A stretch of 64,000 nt of DNA, taken from contig CM074130.1 in NCBI GenBank assembly GCA_037178625.1, positions 4,278,001-4,342,000 on the forward strand, read 5' to 3'. Origin of the DNA: Skeletonema tropicum (taxonomy: Eukaryota; Bacillariophyta; Thalassiosirophyceae; Thalassiosirales; Thalassiosiraceae). The translations under genes and the position numbers were made by a program. The notes below the pieces were generated by a model. It saw only the letters and a program-made list of their open reading frames with translations. It made no database searches and was not told the DNA's origin. Positions 22,691 through 34,207 of this stretch are shown piece by piece (within the stretch, counting starts at the first letter, position 1; each line of letters begins with the position of its first letter).

Positions 22691-23216
22691 GCCGAGTAAT
22701 GAGCAACCTCGTCCTTCCTATGATGTAATAGTGCCATGTGTGTGCGCAAGTTGGGAAGCCTTTGTAAGCAAGCTATTGATTAATCAATGTCAAGTCATCT
22801 AGATTTACATGTGTGAAGTCAGACATGAGATGTGTTGTTCTTAAAATAATGGTGTATTCATGTATTTACACCCTTTTCACTTTCCCATTTCGTTTTGCTT
22901 TTCCCTTCGGCTTTTCCCAAGCTTTGTTTGCAGGACGAAATACTTACCATCATTGTTATCAAGCCGTGTTGCCCCTGTCCTTGGGCGAAGATTGCTGCCA
23001 TGTGTCTGTGTCGTCGTTCAATGATGTATGTACAACAGTAGCATAGATTTCGTCCAAGCAATGTTTACCATCGAGTTTATTGCATCCTTCCTCCTTGATA
23101 GCTTTCAACAGTTGGTTGAAATAAATAACAGTCTTTTGTTCACCCCTTGCTGCCCAAACGTATATTGTCCCGCAGATTCAAGACACTTGTTTAGTGCATG
23201 CATCAAGTAGTTGATC

Positions 23217-24410
23217 TCATCCTCTATTAGCCTTTACCAAAGCTGCTCGTACATTGTGACCAGAAACACCGCTGCCGGCATCTCCATCTCCAGTAATTGC
23301 GGTCACTCTGAAACCGTATAGTCCAGAGAACTCCTCAAGCGACTTCTTGACTGCGTCCAGTGCATAACCATTAGCGCCATAAGCACTTGTGTCCACACCA
23401 AGACAATGTAATTTAGTTGTCTTCTTTAGTCTTTTTCTCACCTCCCAACCAGCCCAAACTAAAATATTGACGAGTGTTCAAGCCCTGCTCGTTTGCCATA
23501 ACCAGTGATTAGGTTAAAATGCTTTGCCCCCTCATCCATGATTTCTTACAAGACAATAATCATGCAATCAGCCGCAAGACTAGCTTCATTTCGATTATGA
23601 GTCCTCCTAGATGGGCATCCCTTGACAATATTAGATACATCAATATCTTTAATGTCAAGCTCATGCAACAGCGCTTTCGTCCAGCCAACAATAATCATCT
23701 CAGTTGCTCGTCCGATGCACCGTATCGTGAGTTGATCACAGCCGCAATGTGGAGTGCACCCTTACCGAACGTTGATTCTTCTGCACCAAACAGTGCTTGA
23801 AGGTTGTGATTATTGTCATGTGAACAACTTTCCTTTCTCAATTGATGTTTTTTTGCTACAGAAGTTGCTCCCTAGGGTAGAAAGAACTGGGTCACACCAT
23901 AATTATGTCTCTCGGAAACCTTGCCTCGGCGTGTCTCGCTGCAATCGTACCCATCGCCGCAGTCCATAAGAAGTAACCCATCCTGAATGTCATTATCCAA
24001 CACACATGCCACCTACCCGCTCTTCCATCCAACATGTAATAAAGACGTCCTATTTCGGTCAAAGGGTTGCCTACCCGCTCATCATTCGATTCGAACTGTC
24101 CGGCAGAAGTAATACATGGTGGTTTTGGAGGCCTGCGCCCTTCATAACGAAGTAGGTGTGTGTGTGCTGTCCACATCCCCTCATAGGGGTGGTAGGGTGG
24201 TGGTGTCGTTTGATTTTTTGGAGGCATTACATAATTCTCCTGTTGTCACATGAATCCCCTCATCATCCAGACTTGCTGCTATATTGCACATCACGGCGAG
24301 CTTGTCGATGGTAAATAACTGGTTTAGGGCGTCATTATGATCCAGCATATGGACGATTGCTGCTCGGAGTGGTGCGTGGACTTCAGATAAACGCCATGGC
24401 ACGATGTTGT
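23217..24410 (-). pseudogene. Degenerate transposase-like gene inside the 34-bp-repeat element
   Basis: Reading the minus strand gives coding-like pieces in shifting frames: VHAPLRAAIVHMLDHNDALN (about 24380), NNHNLQALFGAEESTFGKGA (about 23790), IIVGWTKALLHELDIKDI (about 23690), EIMDEGAKHFNLITGYGKRA (about 23530), then HCLGVDTSAYGANGYALDAV and RVTAITGDGDAG ending at 23217. Stops and shifts separate them. Position between terminal repeats suggests a dead transposase. The Asp-containing GVDTS and ITGDGDAG stretches may be catalytic, but the family is not recognised. Confidence 0.5.
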
Positions 24411-24709
24411 GAGAGATGTATCAATTTAGATGGCGATTTAACCACACAAAAACAAGGAAACCAGTCCGCAGCCAATAATACAAAATCTAAGGCTTCCCAA
24501 CTTGCGCACGAGGCAGTTTCTGAACTAGTAGGGATAGTAGGGCATGGCGGAATTGCACCATGGTGTGGTCCGTGTGTGGTGGGGCACCTCAACGCACATG
24601 TGTGTCAAATAGTTAGCGATTACCTAGCTATGAAAAAGGGGGCGACGGGGGGCAAACAAAGGACGCAGGCCCGCTAGATCATAAACACGCGAGGATGCCC
24701 GACGGTAAA

Positions 24710-25392
24710 TTTTTAGGAGTACCCGTGTAACAGCTGCCGCGAGTTCTACTGCCGCCAGTTGAATTCCGCTTGTTACCCGTGTAACAATCTCACGGACACA
24801 ACTTGGTGATAATATAATAGGGAGAGATAAGGAGAGATACCCATCCTGAAACGAATCTGTGACATGACACAATTGTCCGTGAGAATATTACGTAACAGAG
24901 TTCTACGGGGTCTGGCGAACGCCGCCGCCGCAAGAGATGTGAATGTTACCCGTGTAAAAATCTCATGGACAGGTTCTGAGTTCTGATCACACCTCCTCTC
25001 GCTCCTCACTCTCTAGGCGTACTTATCGCTCGGGATAGTGGGCGCTTTTCATACCTTCTTGTGGGCGGTGCCCACGTGGGGCCCACAACTGCAAAAAATC
25101 AGGTGAAAATGAGCTAAAATGCGGGCGAAATCCCCGAATATCGACACAAAATCACAAAAAATTTCCCTCAAGCCTCCTGTCAAACCAGTCCCTCTTGTGG
25201 GCACGCCCACGCACCCGCTATCCCGATACGCCTACTCCTCACGCACCTCATATCTAGCACCTCCTCATCCATCCCATCACTCTATTCAATCCCCTTCTCC
25301 TTAATAGGAGCCAACTCTTGGACCGTAAACATGGTCCTATTTTGCCAGTAGATTATAAGGGTCCAATCATCATCACCATCATCATCATCATC
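24710..25392. other. Intergenic region upstream of the P450 with repeated TTACCCGTGTAA-type motifs and a MITE
   Basis: TACCCGTGTAA-like words occur near 24720, 24775 and 24948, and CTCACGGACACAA near 24790 pairs with TTGTCCGTGAG near 24868, so the stretch can fold. From 25015 the MITE begins. No gene seen. Confidence 0.5.
25015..25233. repeat. MITE-like inverted-repeat element (about 219 bp)
   Basis: The left end AGGCGTACTTATCGCTCGGG and the right end, read in reverse, AGGCGTATCGGGATAGCGGG match after a short gap, followed inward by GTGGGCG on both sides. The centre includes a near-palindrome around GGTGCCCACGTGGGGCCC. No gene. It ends 160 bp before the P450 start. Confidence 0.6.
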
Positions 25393-27523
25393 ATGAACCC
25401 TCTTCACTCGGAATTGGACGACTTCAGCAAGACATCATCGAACATCAATATCGATGTCGATCCACCACATAATAATGAAAGTTTTTGCAGCTCAAGTCCA
25501 AATTCAGAAAGATATCACACCTTTGATCGATCATCGACATTGGTCCTATTGCTTCGTGTAGCTATGCCTGTAGTTCTCTGTGCGGTAACGCTGCTAATTT
25601 ACATCGTTTACAAGCGAAGACGGACTCGGTATGAGCTAGAAAAGGGACGGTGCAATTTACCCACTGTTGTTTGGAGACCACGTTTCATCAATTATACACC
25701 TAAGGATGATGGAGTAGATGATGAAGTCATAGACGACTACGATGAATGGGCAAGGAACTTTATTGAGAACAAAAGGTTGTCCAAGTCGACATTATTGAAA
25801 ACATCATCCACTTCAACATCGATACAGCAGAAAATGGGATCATCTGCCATTACAAACATCCTACCACGAATGGAGCGCTTGAACGGTCCGTATGGAATGT
25901 ACGCAACTGTGTATGGAATCCAAACAAAAGTAGTTCACATTGCACATCCTGTTCCAGCTAGGGCAGTGCTGACAGGTTCAGGTGTTATTGAAGTTGGAGA
26001 CAGCGTTGTACAAGGCAAAGCCAAAGTTAGCACCCATCAGTCGAGACGAAGATCATCCACATTACGACTGCTAACAGGATCAACAAAATATCCTGCATAC
26101 AATCACTTCAAAAACTTTTCTGGCAATGGTGTGTTTACCGCTGATGGATCCGACTGGAAAGCAAAACGCGCCAGTGTCCTACACTGTTTGGTTCGTGGTT
26201 GGAATACAGATAATCTGTTAGAAATAGAAGCTAATCGAGCTGCTGATTCGTTTGAACGGGAGGTATCAAGGGCGGCGGCAATACAGAAGAATGAGAATGG
26301 ACAATATGCTACGATGAATGTGGTACCTGTGTTACAGAGATCAACGATTGGTCTCATTTACAGACTTATTACTCATCAGGATACTGATTTCAGCAGCATG
26401 GATGGCATCAACGACGATGTGGTTGTGCCCTCCTCCTCATCAACAAGTTTAACAACATCGTCGTCTTCTGCGTCAACAAGTGGTGGCAGTGACACATCAG
26501 AAGATGGAAAGCATCCAGGAGGGAATAATGAAGCCAAAATCAAGTCGCTTCTCCCACTCTACCTGGAATCTGTCACAAAAATACGAATGATTCTCTTGGC
26601 TCAATCTCGATCATTCTGGTATCTAGTCCCACGATGGGTGTACAGGCTATTCTCTCCAATGTACAGGGAAGAGGAACGAACTATGGGTCCAATTCGGGAG
26701 TTTGCGAGATTAACTTGTGAGAATGCTGCTCCACTGAGCCCGCTGGCTCTTTTGAGTCAAAGAGATAGTCACTCGGTAAAGAACGATGTCGATGGCACCG
26801 TCTCGAAAGATATACTAGATGAAGCAATCACACTTTTGTTTGCGGGCCAGGATACAAGTGCTGCCACCTTATCATGGACGCTGCATCTCCTTTCTGTGAA
26901 TCCAGAGAAGCGACATACGTTGGAAAAGGAGGTTCGCTCAGTAATGCAAGCAGAAGCCGCGAACGGCACAAACGAAGTTACGAAAAGCATGATATCCTAA
27001 GATGCCATACCTTGATGCAGTTATCAAAGAATCAATGCGTCTTTACCCAGTCGCACCTTTCATTGTGAGGAAGCTTACAACTGACGTTGCAATTCCAAAC
27101 GAAAGTGGTACCAAGAAACAAGCGCTATCTCTGCCTGCATCTACATTTGCATGTGTCTGGATTTACTCTCTTCATCGTCACCCAAAACTATGGCATCGGC
27201 CAGATGAGTTCCTGCCAGAACGGTGGATCAATTCGTTGCTCCGATCGAAAGATCTTGGACAGCAAGAATATGGGGCATACATGCCATTCGCAATAGGTCC
27301 CCGAAATTGTTTGGGGCAACCTTTGGCGCAAGTCATCTTGAGAATATTGCTGGCAAGGATAGTGAATAAGTACACTGCACTTGATCTCAGATTTGAGGCT
27401 CTGAATACCTTGAAGGCAGATGAAGAATCCATTGATGATAGACTTCTTAGGAAAGATATGCAAGCTGGTTTTACAGTGCTTCCGTCGAATGGGTTGAAAT
27501 TGCAGCTAATAGAGAGAGCGTAA
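25393..27523 (+). CDS. Cytochrome P450 with a one-base frameshift
   Basis: Heme-thiolate monooxygenase, membrane anchored. The first in-frame ATG is 25393. A hydrophobic anchor lies at about 50-70 ([19 protein letters not shown]). Family landmarks in order: [17 protein letters not shown] (I-helix, oxygen binding), KESMRLYP (ExxR, K-helix), PERW, and [15 protein letters not shown] (heme loop with the Cys ligand). A Ser/Thr-rich insert sits near residues 345-375. The frame stops at TAA 26998-27000 just before the ExxR segment and resumes one base later (AAG ATG CCA from 26999) to 27523, with no room for an intron. Joined, about 709 residues would cover a complete P450. Either a recent pseudogene or a one-base sequence error. 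Sub-family and substrate unknown. Confidence 0.88.
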
Positions 27524-27680
27524 GAATTCAGCGCTGAACGTGAGATTATTGTTGTTGATTTGACGTAAACGTAAATACACGCGCTATTTGCTAATAGAGA
27601 AATGCAACAGATAAAGAATAAGGATTTAGAACCAATAATTGAAAATATGAAGTATTAACCATACCTACCTATTCACAGTT

Positions 27681-27841
27681 TCATCCAGTCACCAAACTTT
27701 GAAACCTCGGTTTAATTTAAAAAAATTCTACGGTGGAACACCGAATCTTCTCGAAACTCTACGTATGATAGTACGAAATAGTAACATTCTACGTCATTTT
27801 TTAAATTTAACCGAGGTTTCAAAGTTTGGTGACTGGATGAA
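27681..27841. repeat. 161-bp MITE with perfect 33-bp inverted ends
   Basis: 27681-27713 and 27809-27841 are exact reverse complements (begins TTCATCCAGTCACCAAACTT). The interior is A/T-rich with no gene. It lies between the P450 and the TPR gene, about 150 bp after the P450 stop. Confidence 0.92.
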
Positions 27842-28286
27842 GTTGGAAGTTGTTGGACAGCGTTTACAATTTTTTAATTGAAATTGTTGACGACTCAAAT
27901 CGGGCACACATACTTCACTGCAGTTAATTTCTTGACTGCAGCAATCCAGCACGGAGGCAGCAGCAGGAACAACTTAGACTCTATTACTTACAGGTAAGTA
28001 TCTATTCGGGAACGGAAGAGTAGAGAGTTCAGTTGATCGGGAAAACAGCGAGAGGGGATAAAATAGGGTACCATGCAGACTACTCCACGTGGATGGAATC
28101 TCTCTGCTCTCATCTACTCGCACGGAGTACGCACTAACCAAAACAGAAGGCGAGCGAGGATAGCCGGCATCCATCAGCATCTATCACAGCATCAGCCTGA
28201 TACACAGCAGAAGATAGTTTGTCATCTTGTCACCCTATCAACCACAAATCTACTGTGCATTAGTTCGACGACAACAAAATTTGACA

Positions 28287-29583
28287 ATGGGAAAAAAAGC
28301 CAAGTCCAGCGCCGGAAAGAAGAAGGCTCTCGAACGCAAGATCGATCCTTCTACCTTACCGCCCCCTCCGCCAAAACCTGAGGATGAGATTGGATCCGCC
28401 AAACCTCTTGACAAGCCCGCCCTCCCTGGTTCTGGCTTCAAAGTTCTCGGTGAAGAGGGCTATGATGATGGTGGAGTTGCAGATCTATCGCTTTTGATCG
28501 ATCTTGAGGACGCGGTGCAACGCCGGAAACGCGGCGAGAATGAATATTTTACCGCCCTCAAAGCCGATTTGCTCCCCCGTGCCACACGTGGGCCAATGGC
28601 CAAGATGACCCGTCGCGAACAGAAGGTGTCGTTAGCCCAGCTTCTCTTCTCGGAGGATGATGATTGCGAAGATAAGGGACCTAGTGAAGTCTACAATGAG
28701 CAAAATCTAGATGACGAAGATGAGGCAACCATGAGACACCGTGCCGATCGTTTGGCTCAGGCACGTGCTGCTTTGAGGTTGAGTCTTTTGCTTCGTGAAC
28801 CAGCTTGTGCTAGTTTGAGTCTGAGTGAGTTGTGTAAGAGAAAGTTGACCGAGGCAGGAAAGAAGGGAGCAGAAGAATCGCTCCGATGTGCTGATAAAGC
28901 TATTGAAATTGCTGGTCCTGGTTTCTGGGACAATGATGAAGTTGCTGTTGAGGTGAGATTGCAGTATTTGCTCATCTATTTTCTCCTTTTTGTTTACCCG
29001 AATCTAATAAATTTTGCCATTTATTCAGGCCGAGGATAATCCAGTTATTGATCCTAAGTATGAAAAGAATGCCACATCACCTGGGCTTGCAAATCCTCAA
29101 ACACTAAAACTTCTCCCCATTCGCGTCTCTCAGCTTTGTATGCGTTCCGCCCTTCTTCAGAGAGGAAATGCCCTCGCTGCTCTTGGGCAAGAAGAGAAGG
29201 CCCGCGAAACTTACGAAAGTGTTTTCCCTATTTTGAAGGATGAACCTCGTTGTGCCCGTGTTGATTGGGAGAGACATTCTGTGTATGTAAACATTGGTAA
29301 CACATATGCTCGTACTGGTGATTTCGATAAGGCAGATGCACAATACAAGATTGCTGAGGAGCTAGGTAACGATCACATCAAAGAAAAGGGTGGCTCAGAA
29401 GATGATGGCCGATCAATGATTCTGTGCGCAAAACGTGCTCGTGCCTTTGCTTTAAAGAAAGTGGGAAGGATGGATGATGCGAAGGCTCTCATGCAGGAAG
29501 TGGTTAAACAGAAGCTTGAAGACGATGCTGCTGCTGCAGCAAAGAAGGCAGAGGAAGCTAAGGCGGCAGAAGCGTCGGCATAG
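28287..29583 (+). CDS. TPR-repeat protein of unknown specific role
   Basis: Exons 28287-28952 and 29029-29583 (76-nt intron, GTGAGA to TTCAG, phase 0) give 406 residues. It starts [13 protein letters not shown], with a basic then Pro-rich head. Helical pairs of tetratricopeptide type are visible: [40 protein letters not shown] and [15 protein letters not shown]. The C-terminus is a charged Ala/Lys helix. TPRs bind other proteins, and no catalytic motif is present. The partner cannot be named. No signal peptide, so cytosolic or nuclear. Convergent with ALG7, with 41 bp between the stops. Confidence 0.85.
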
Positions 29584-29624
29584 TATGATAGACTGCACTA
29601 GATCTTAATAGTTCGCGACTGTTT

Positions 29625-30938
29625 TTAATCAAATATTAACTGCGCCAAATTGTAGCGAAAGTACAATCCTAAAATGCAGCATATCACCTGAAAACTCAGT
29701 AGCACTACACATAAGAATTCTTCACTCAATGGACCAAAAATTTGAAGGCATGCATTAATCAATGTCATGTTCACTCGTTCATTAGTGCCTTTAGCTGTTG
29801 TTGCTTTCGTTGTCGAAGGTTCCATTCTTCCAGTTTTCGCATTGTACTTCGGCAATCTGTGTTTTGGACATGGTACCAACTTGAACAATTGTGGTATCGA
29901 ATAGAGAAAATTGAGAAGTTGCGGTATGAAAAATAACAGCAGTGTCTTGCTAAAGTGCCCCAAGATCCCAACCACAGCAAACGTCATGCCGGAAAAATAG
30001 CAGTAGGTGTCACCAACAAAGACTGATGCAGGAAACCAATTATGCCGTAGCAGTGCAAGAGATACACCTAAGAAAGAAAACATGATCATTGCAGAGAAGA
30101 CATGATTCTCGCGTGATAAACTGTCGGATTGTATCTCAACAAGGTTGTGGAATAACACAGCGCATCCTATGATGTATGATTGGCCTACTTCCAACCCGTT
30201 GATGCCTGCAAAAATGTTTATTGCATTGGTACAAAAAACAGCCAACAACCCCATGTAAACCAGGTAGAATACCCCAAGGTTAATGATAGACCCATCAGCA
30301 TTTGTATCGACAACCACAAAGTAGCATAATAACTTTCCAAATGTTGTGAGCTCTCCCTCGACCATTAGCAGAAATCGTAGAGGGATTGGTACAACAACAG
30401 ATCTACTTCCTTCATAACAGCAAAGTAATGGGAGCGAAGCTACCGATGGGAGGAATAATTTATACCTCCATGGCCATTCGAGTACATCATCAGTAAATCC
30501 AAGAAATAGCATGAAACATATCGATAGGAGTGCTGAATTCAAATCCAACAGTTTACTTGGATGGTTTGCTGCAAATCCAACAAGACAAAACATGAGACAT
30601 ACCAAGAAGATTGCACCAGGCACAATACCAAGGGCTTCAGGAATATCGTCATTCTCTTTTAATGTGCCCTTCTTTCCAAGATCTTTTCCAGATATACCTC
30701 TTTTGAGCATGTAATATTTAATGCTTGGAATGAGTTTGTTTGTTCCAACGTGTCCCATTACACCCAGTGCGATGAATAATAAAAGTTGTGCGCCTACAGT
30801 CGATGCTCTGGCCAAGCCATTGTCGGGAGTTATGATTGAGTTTTGAATACGCTCGAGATCTCTCGATATGAGCCGACAGATAATCCACAATGATGGAAGC
30901 AGAGGCAATGTTACGAGAGTTTGAAGAGATGCCTTCAT
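29625..30938 (-). CDS. ALG7: UDP-GlcNAc:dolichyl-phosphate GlcNAc-1-phosphate transferase
   Basis: This enzyme makes GlcNAc-PP-dolichol, the first step of N-glycan precursor assembly at the ER membrane and the target of tunicamycin. The 437-residue single-exon protein has about ten hydrophobic segments. Family signatures: [17 protein letters not shown] (metal-binding DD), [37 protein letters not shown] and [11 protein letters not shown] near the C-terminal loop. Length and order agree with eukaryotic DPAGT1/ALG7 (about 400-450). The ATG at 30938 gives an N-terminus that becomes hydrophobic at once. No oddities. Confidence 0.96.
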   Translation of the reverse strand: MKASLQTLVTLPLLPSLWIICRLISRDLERIQNSIITPDNGLARASTVGAQLLLFIALGVMGHVGTNKLIPSIKYYMLKRGISGKDLGKKGTLKENDDIPEALGIVPGAIFLVCLMFCLVGFAANHPSKLLDLNSALLSICFMLFLGFTDDVLEWPWRYKLFLPSVASLPLLCCYEGSRSVVVPIPLRFLLMVEGELTTFGKLLCYFVVVDTNADGSIINLGVFYLVYMGLLAVFCTNAINIFAGINGLEVGQSYIIGCAVLFHNLVEIQSDSLSRENHVFSAMIMFSFLGVSLALLRHNWFPASVFVGDTYCYFSGMTFAVVGILGHFSKTLLLFFIPQLLNFLYSIPQLFKLVPCPKHRLPKYNAKTGRMEPSTTKATTAKGTNERVNMTLINACLQIFGPLSEEFLCVVLLSFQVICCILGLYFRYNLAQLIFD

Positions 30939-31263
30939 AGTTGCACTAGCCTCACGCCTCTATCCCGTAGGTGCCGCCACTTCTACCAGTTATGAATTCA
31001 AGAAAATTCCTCTACAAACGAGTTTGCTGTCTTCTATGCTTGAAATTTTATAGGAGTAATAGATATGGCCTGGTCTCGTAGAACATTATTTGGTAACCAG
31101 TGAAGCTAGCTCTTTCACCTTATTATCTATTTCGAAACGAAAAAGGTGGCCTACCAGATGATTCCCTACACTCACTAGCGTAGCACCTTTACTATTGTAA
31201 ATGATTTCGCTGCTGACTCTAATAATGCGTATTATTGGTAATGATAGTCCAGAGGTTTTCTAT

Positions 31264-31492
31264 TAGGCCTTTGGATATAGAGGGCTGGCCTACCCCTTAT
31301 CGGGGGGATTTCCCCCCAGAATCCCCCCGCCGAGAAGGGGACGGTTAGTTAGCGAAACTCCCGTGATTTCCGTCTAAAGCTAGCCAAATATTGGCTAATA
31401 TGGACCATTTCACCCCCATTTAGACGATTTTGCCACCAGATCAGAACCCTCAATATCGGGGGCTCCCCCCTCACCCCCTATCCAAAGGCCTA
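31264..31492. repeat. 229-bp MITE-like element
   Basis: TAGGCCTTTGGATA at 31264-31277 is exactly complementary to 31479-31492. The inner parts are G/C runs (CGGGGGGATTTCCCCCC near 31301) that can form further hairpins. No gene. Confidence 0.75.
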
Positions 31493-31519
31493 CATATTTT
31501 CTATTCATTCATTTATTGG

Positions 31520-32002
31520 TACTGTACGGCTGGGTTCAAATGAGCACTTTGAACTCTAGATTAGGAGTTAGACAACGAATGAGGTATCAATGAGATCCTA
31601 TGGACCTACAGGATGAGATTTCTGTTTTGTCTGGGCCCGTAAGTCCAGTAGTTGTGGTGTTATTGGCGGCCGTAGGAGAGGCTATTTCGCCATGGTTTAG
31701 CTCTTCTGAGTGATGATTGTCTCGTAAAACTCATATGTACGTGGGAATTAATATGATTTTGGACCGGCACTCGGTATGTCCATATAATTTCTTAAAAAGA
31801 GATTTCTACCAAATGTATCAATATTATTGGGGGACCACTCAGCTCATTCAAAATCATATAAAATTGTACTTTTTAAGTTTCTAGGGCATAGTACTAGTTA
31901 TGACGCGTGCCCTAAAAAAAAAGCAGGAAAAAATTCCGACGAGAACATAAAGAATAGTGGTCCCCCAGTTCAAAGTGCTCATTTGAACCCAGCCGTACAG
32001 TA
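31520..32002. mobile_element. MITE of the TACTGTACG family, copy A (36-bp perfect terminal repeats)
   Basis: 31520-31555 and 31967-32002 are exact reverse complements over 36 bases (starts TACTGTACGGCTGGGTTC). The interior shares GTATCAATGAG and the CCATGGTTT neighbourhood with the element at 35695-36205, so the two belong to one family of about 0.5 kb non-autonomous elements. Confidence 0.9.
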
Positions 32003-32253
32003 TCGTACTTTATCCAAGCTTCTTCAGAAGGCTAGAGTTATCCGTCCTCGGAGCGGCTCTAGTCCCGTATATTCGTGACTCACATCCACCAGCGTTAGGA
32101 GTAAGAAGCTTGTTCCCGCCGCCGCACGCACAATTGTAGTAAGTTCAAGTAGAAAAATAGATATTTCATCGATTTTTTTTGACGTGGATTTTGTATATAC
32201 CAGCAACAGAGTGAGTCGGATCTAAATTATTATGATTTAGATCTAAATTCTTC

Positions 32254-32375
32254 GAGGGTAAGAATTCTTACCCTCAAGGGTAAGATTTGGAGGGTAAGAA
32301 TTCTTACCCTCGAGGGTAAGAATTCTTACCCTCGAGTTCAAGGGTAAGAATTGAAGGGTAAGAATTCTTACCCTC
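32254..32375. repeat. Cluster of perfect palindromes around an EcoRI-type core
   Basis: The 20-base palindrome AGGGTAAGAATTCTTACCCT occurs four times: within 32254-32275, 32290-32311, 32312-32333 and 32353-32375. Three copies extend to 22 bases with G and C at the ends. Half-sites (AAGGGTAAGA) lie between them. Each unit can form a cruciform. The sulfotransferase-like gene begins about 300 bp downstream. Confidence 0.95.
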
Positions 32376-32671
32376 GATTCTTACTCTCGACCGCGGGGTG
32401 AACTTTCGCCTCGCCAACTCCAGAGTTCTACGTAAGTACGGGGCGGGTGAGCGTCTGGAACCCCGCTACCATACTCTTCCAGTTAGTGGTCATCTATCGG
32501 TCATAGTAAAAAGCCTAATCGCACTTTGCTTTGTTAATGCCATTCCATTCACTGTCACAAAACAGAAGCAAAACACAGAATCAAAATGACCATGATGAAC
32601 TGAAGCGGTACAATAGCAAGCAGTGACCGCCAATCTCTCTCTAGAGGAAACAGGCAACCAGTACTTACAAC

Positions 32672-34168
32672 ATGCATCATACAGATTACTCCACAAGATC
32701 AGTCGTTACGATTGCAGTATTGCTACTCACTGCAATCACTTCGTATGTGCGCATCATCATCACACAACATTATGTCAACGATGCGGAGAATGAGTCATCC
32801 TCTGGTATGTTGCGCCCTTCAAATGCAGACAACGTTCATTACAGTGAGCTACGGCACATCAATCATTATCAGAGGAAGCAGCGACGACGAAGATTAGATT
32901 TGCTATCATCTGATCCAGCTAGTGTCTCTATCAAAGCTGAAACTGAAAACGCCAACACAAACAGCAACACTGAAACTGCTACTACCGATCACACCTCCTC
33001 CTCCTCCTACCCCTACACAGTCCTAATAATATCCTACCACAAAACAGGCCACGACCTCCAAGAAGACCTCATCAATCTCCTCCTCGACGAGTTCCCACCA
33101 CCCACCGGACCCAACATTACCACCAAGGGTGTGAAATCTCTCGTCCGAAGACGGATGCACTCTCCTGCTCATCTATGTAGTCGATTGTACTTGCAGCCAG
33201 GAACAATTGCAGTGCAGCATGCTCCTGATTTGTTTTGTAAGGCGGAGAAATTGGCCAAGATTTTGTTGGAGGAGGGTGAGATACGTAAACAAACGTCTAC
33301 ACTTCAAGATGATAGTAACAAAAATGAAGATGATCTTGGAGTCAAAATAATCCATTTGGTTCGAAATCCATTCACCATGGCAGTATCCAATTATCACTAC
33401 CATGCCAAAACACCTATACCCCGACCTGAAATGTGGATTACACGTCAGAATCCATGTCAGGTCACCTATCCCAATGGAGAATTGTATGCTGACTATGTCC
33501 TCCCGCCACTCTCCAAACGATCGTACGAAGCTGTCAATATCAATCCTGACACTAACAGTCCACAACAACAACTCATTCTTAGGAGTGAATTTGAAGCAAT
33601 TGCAAATGACTGTGAGGCAATCTACCAAAAACGGCCGGGATTAGAGAATGCCAATCAATTTGACCATCTCATGAATCTCGATCCTCCAGATGGGTTGCGC
33701 ATTTCAACGGCAGAGCTAACTGTTCAGGGTGATAATAATGGAGGAGACATATTGCGTATGAGTTATAACATATTGAAATTGAAGCAGGCGGAAAAGATTG
33801 TACAGAATTCTTGGATTGGAACGGGAGGTCAGAAGGAGTTGCAGGTGCACACGATGAGTATGGATGATTTCATTTCGGATCCGGAGAAGTCGGCTTTGGA
33901 GTTTCTGAATTTTATATTTGACCATAACCAAGCTGATGATGATGTTGTTTCAATGGAGCAGAAAGAAAGTGCCGCTGCAAAGTATACGCAGACTTATTTG
34001 AACAAGAAGGAGGGCAGCCGTCATATTACGGATGGGAAGGCTGCGGACAAGAAACAGTTGGCGGAGTATTTACGACATGATGATGTGTTTGGACCACCGT
34101 TGAAGAAGATTGAGATGCTTGTGGAAACCACATTGGCAGAAAGTCGTGGTGATACTGTCATGTTGTAA
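32672..34168 (+). CDS. Sulfotransferase-like type II membrane protein
   Basis: 498 residues, single exon. A short cytosolic tail and membrane anchor (about 10-32, SVVTIAVLLLTAITSYV) precede a low-complexity stem, the layout of Golgi transferases. IISYHKTGHDL (about 117-127) fits the 5'-phosphosulfate loop of PAPS-dependent sulfotransferases, and KIIHLVRNPFTMAVSNYHYH (about 225) fits the 3'-phosphate-binding motif (RNP then Ser). Transfer of sulfate from PAPS to a glycan or protein in the Golgi is inferred. The acceptor cannot be named. The start ATG at 32672 is well placed. Convergent with the dehydrogenase gene, 39 bp apart. Confidence 0.7.
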   Translation: MHHTDYSTRSVVTIAVLLLTAITSYVRIIITQHYVNDAENESSSGMLRPSNADNVHYSELRHINHYQRKQRRRRLDLLSSDPASVSIKAETENANTNSNTETATTDHTSSSSYPYTVLIISYHKTGHDLQEDLINLLLDEFPPPTGPNITTKGVKSLVRRRMHSPAHLCSRLYLQPGTIAVQHAPDLFCKAEKLAKILLEEGEIRKQTSTLQDDSNKNEDDLGVKIIHLVRNPFTMAVSNYHYHAKTPIPRPEMWITRQNPCQVTYPNGELYADYVLPPLSKRSYEAVNINPDTNSPQQQLILRSEFEAIANDCEAIYQKRPGLENANQFDHLMNLDPPDGLRISTAELTVQGDNNGGDILRMSYNILKLKQAEKIVQNSWIGTGGQKELQVHTMSMDDFISDPEKSALEFLNFIFDHNQADDDVVSMEQKESAAAKYTQTYLNKKEGSRHITDGKAADKKQLAEYLRHDDVFGPPLKKIEMLVETTLAESRGDTVML

Positions 34169-34207
34169 TTATTGTAGCTTTTACGCAAGTGATGTTATAA
34201 GAAGTAC

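Larger units (their letters stand above)
22138..24709. mobile_element. Dead DNA transposon with perfect 34-bp terminal inverted repeats
   Basis: 22138-22171 and 24676-24709 are exact reverse complements over 34 bases (core ACCGTCGGGCATCCTCGCG), with weaker similarity further inward (a C-run followed by CCCTTTTT on the left, AAAAAGGGGGCG on the right). The 2.57-kb interior contains a broken minus-strand coding region (23217-24410) and a nested foldback (22310-22690). Superfamily not recognised. Confidence 0.8.

Noticed and set aside
24357..24677. 106-codon plus-strand frame inside the dead transposon
   Set aside because: It overlaps minus-strand pieces that look more like coding sequence and shows no recognisable motif.
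32254..32375. CRISPR-like array
   Set aside because: The repeats are perfect palindromes without regular unique spacers, and the genome is eukaryotic.
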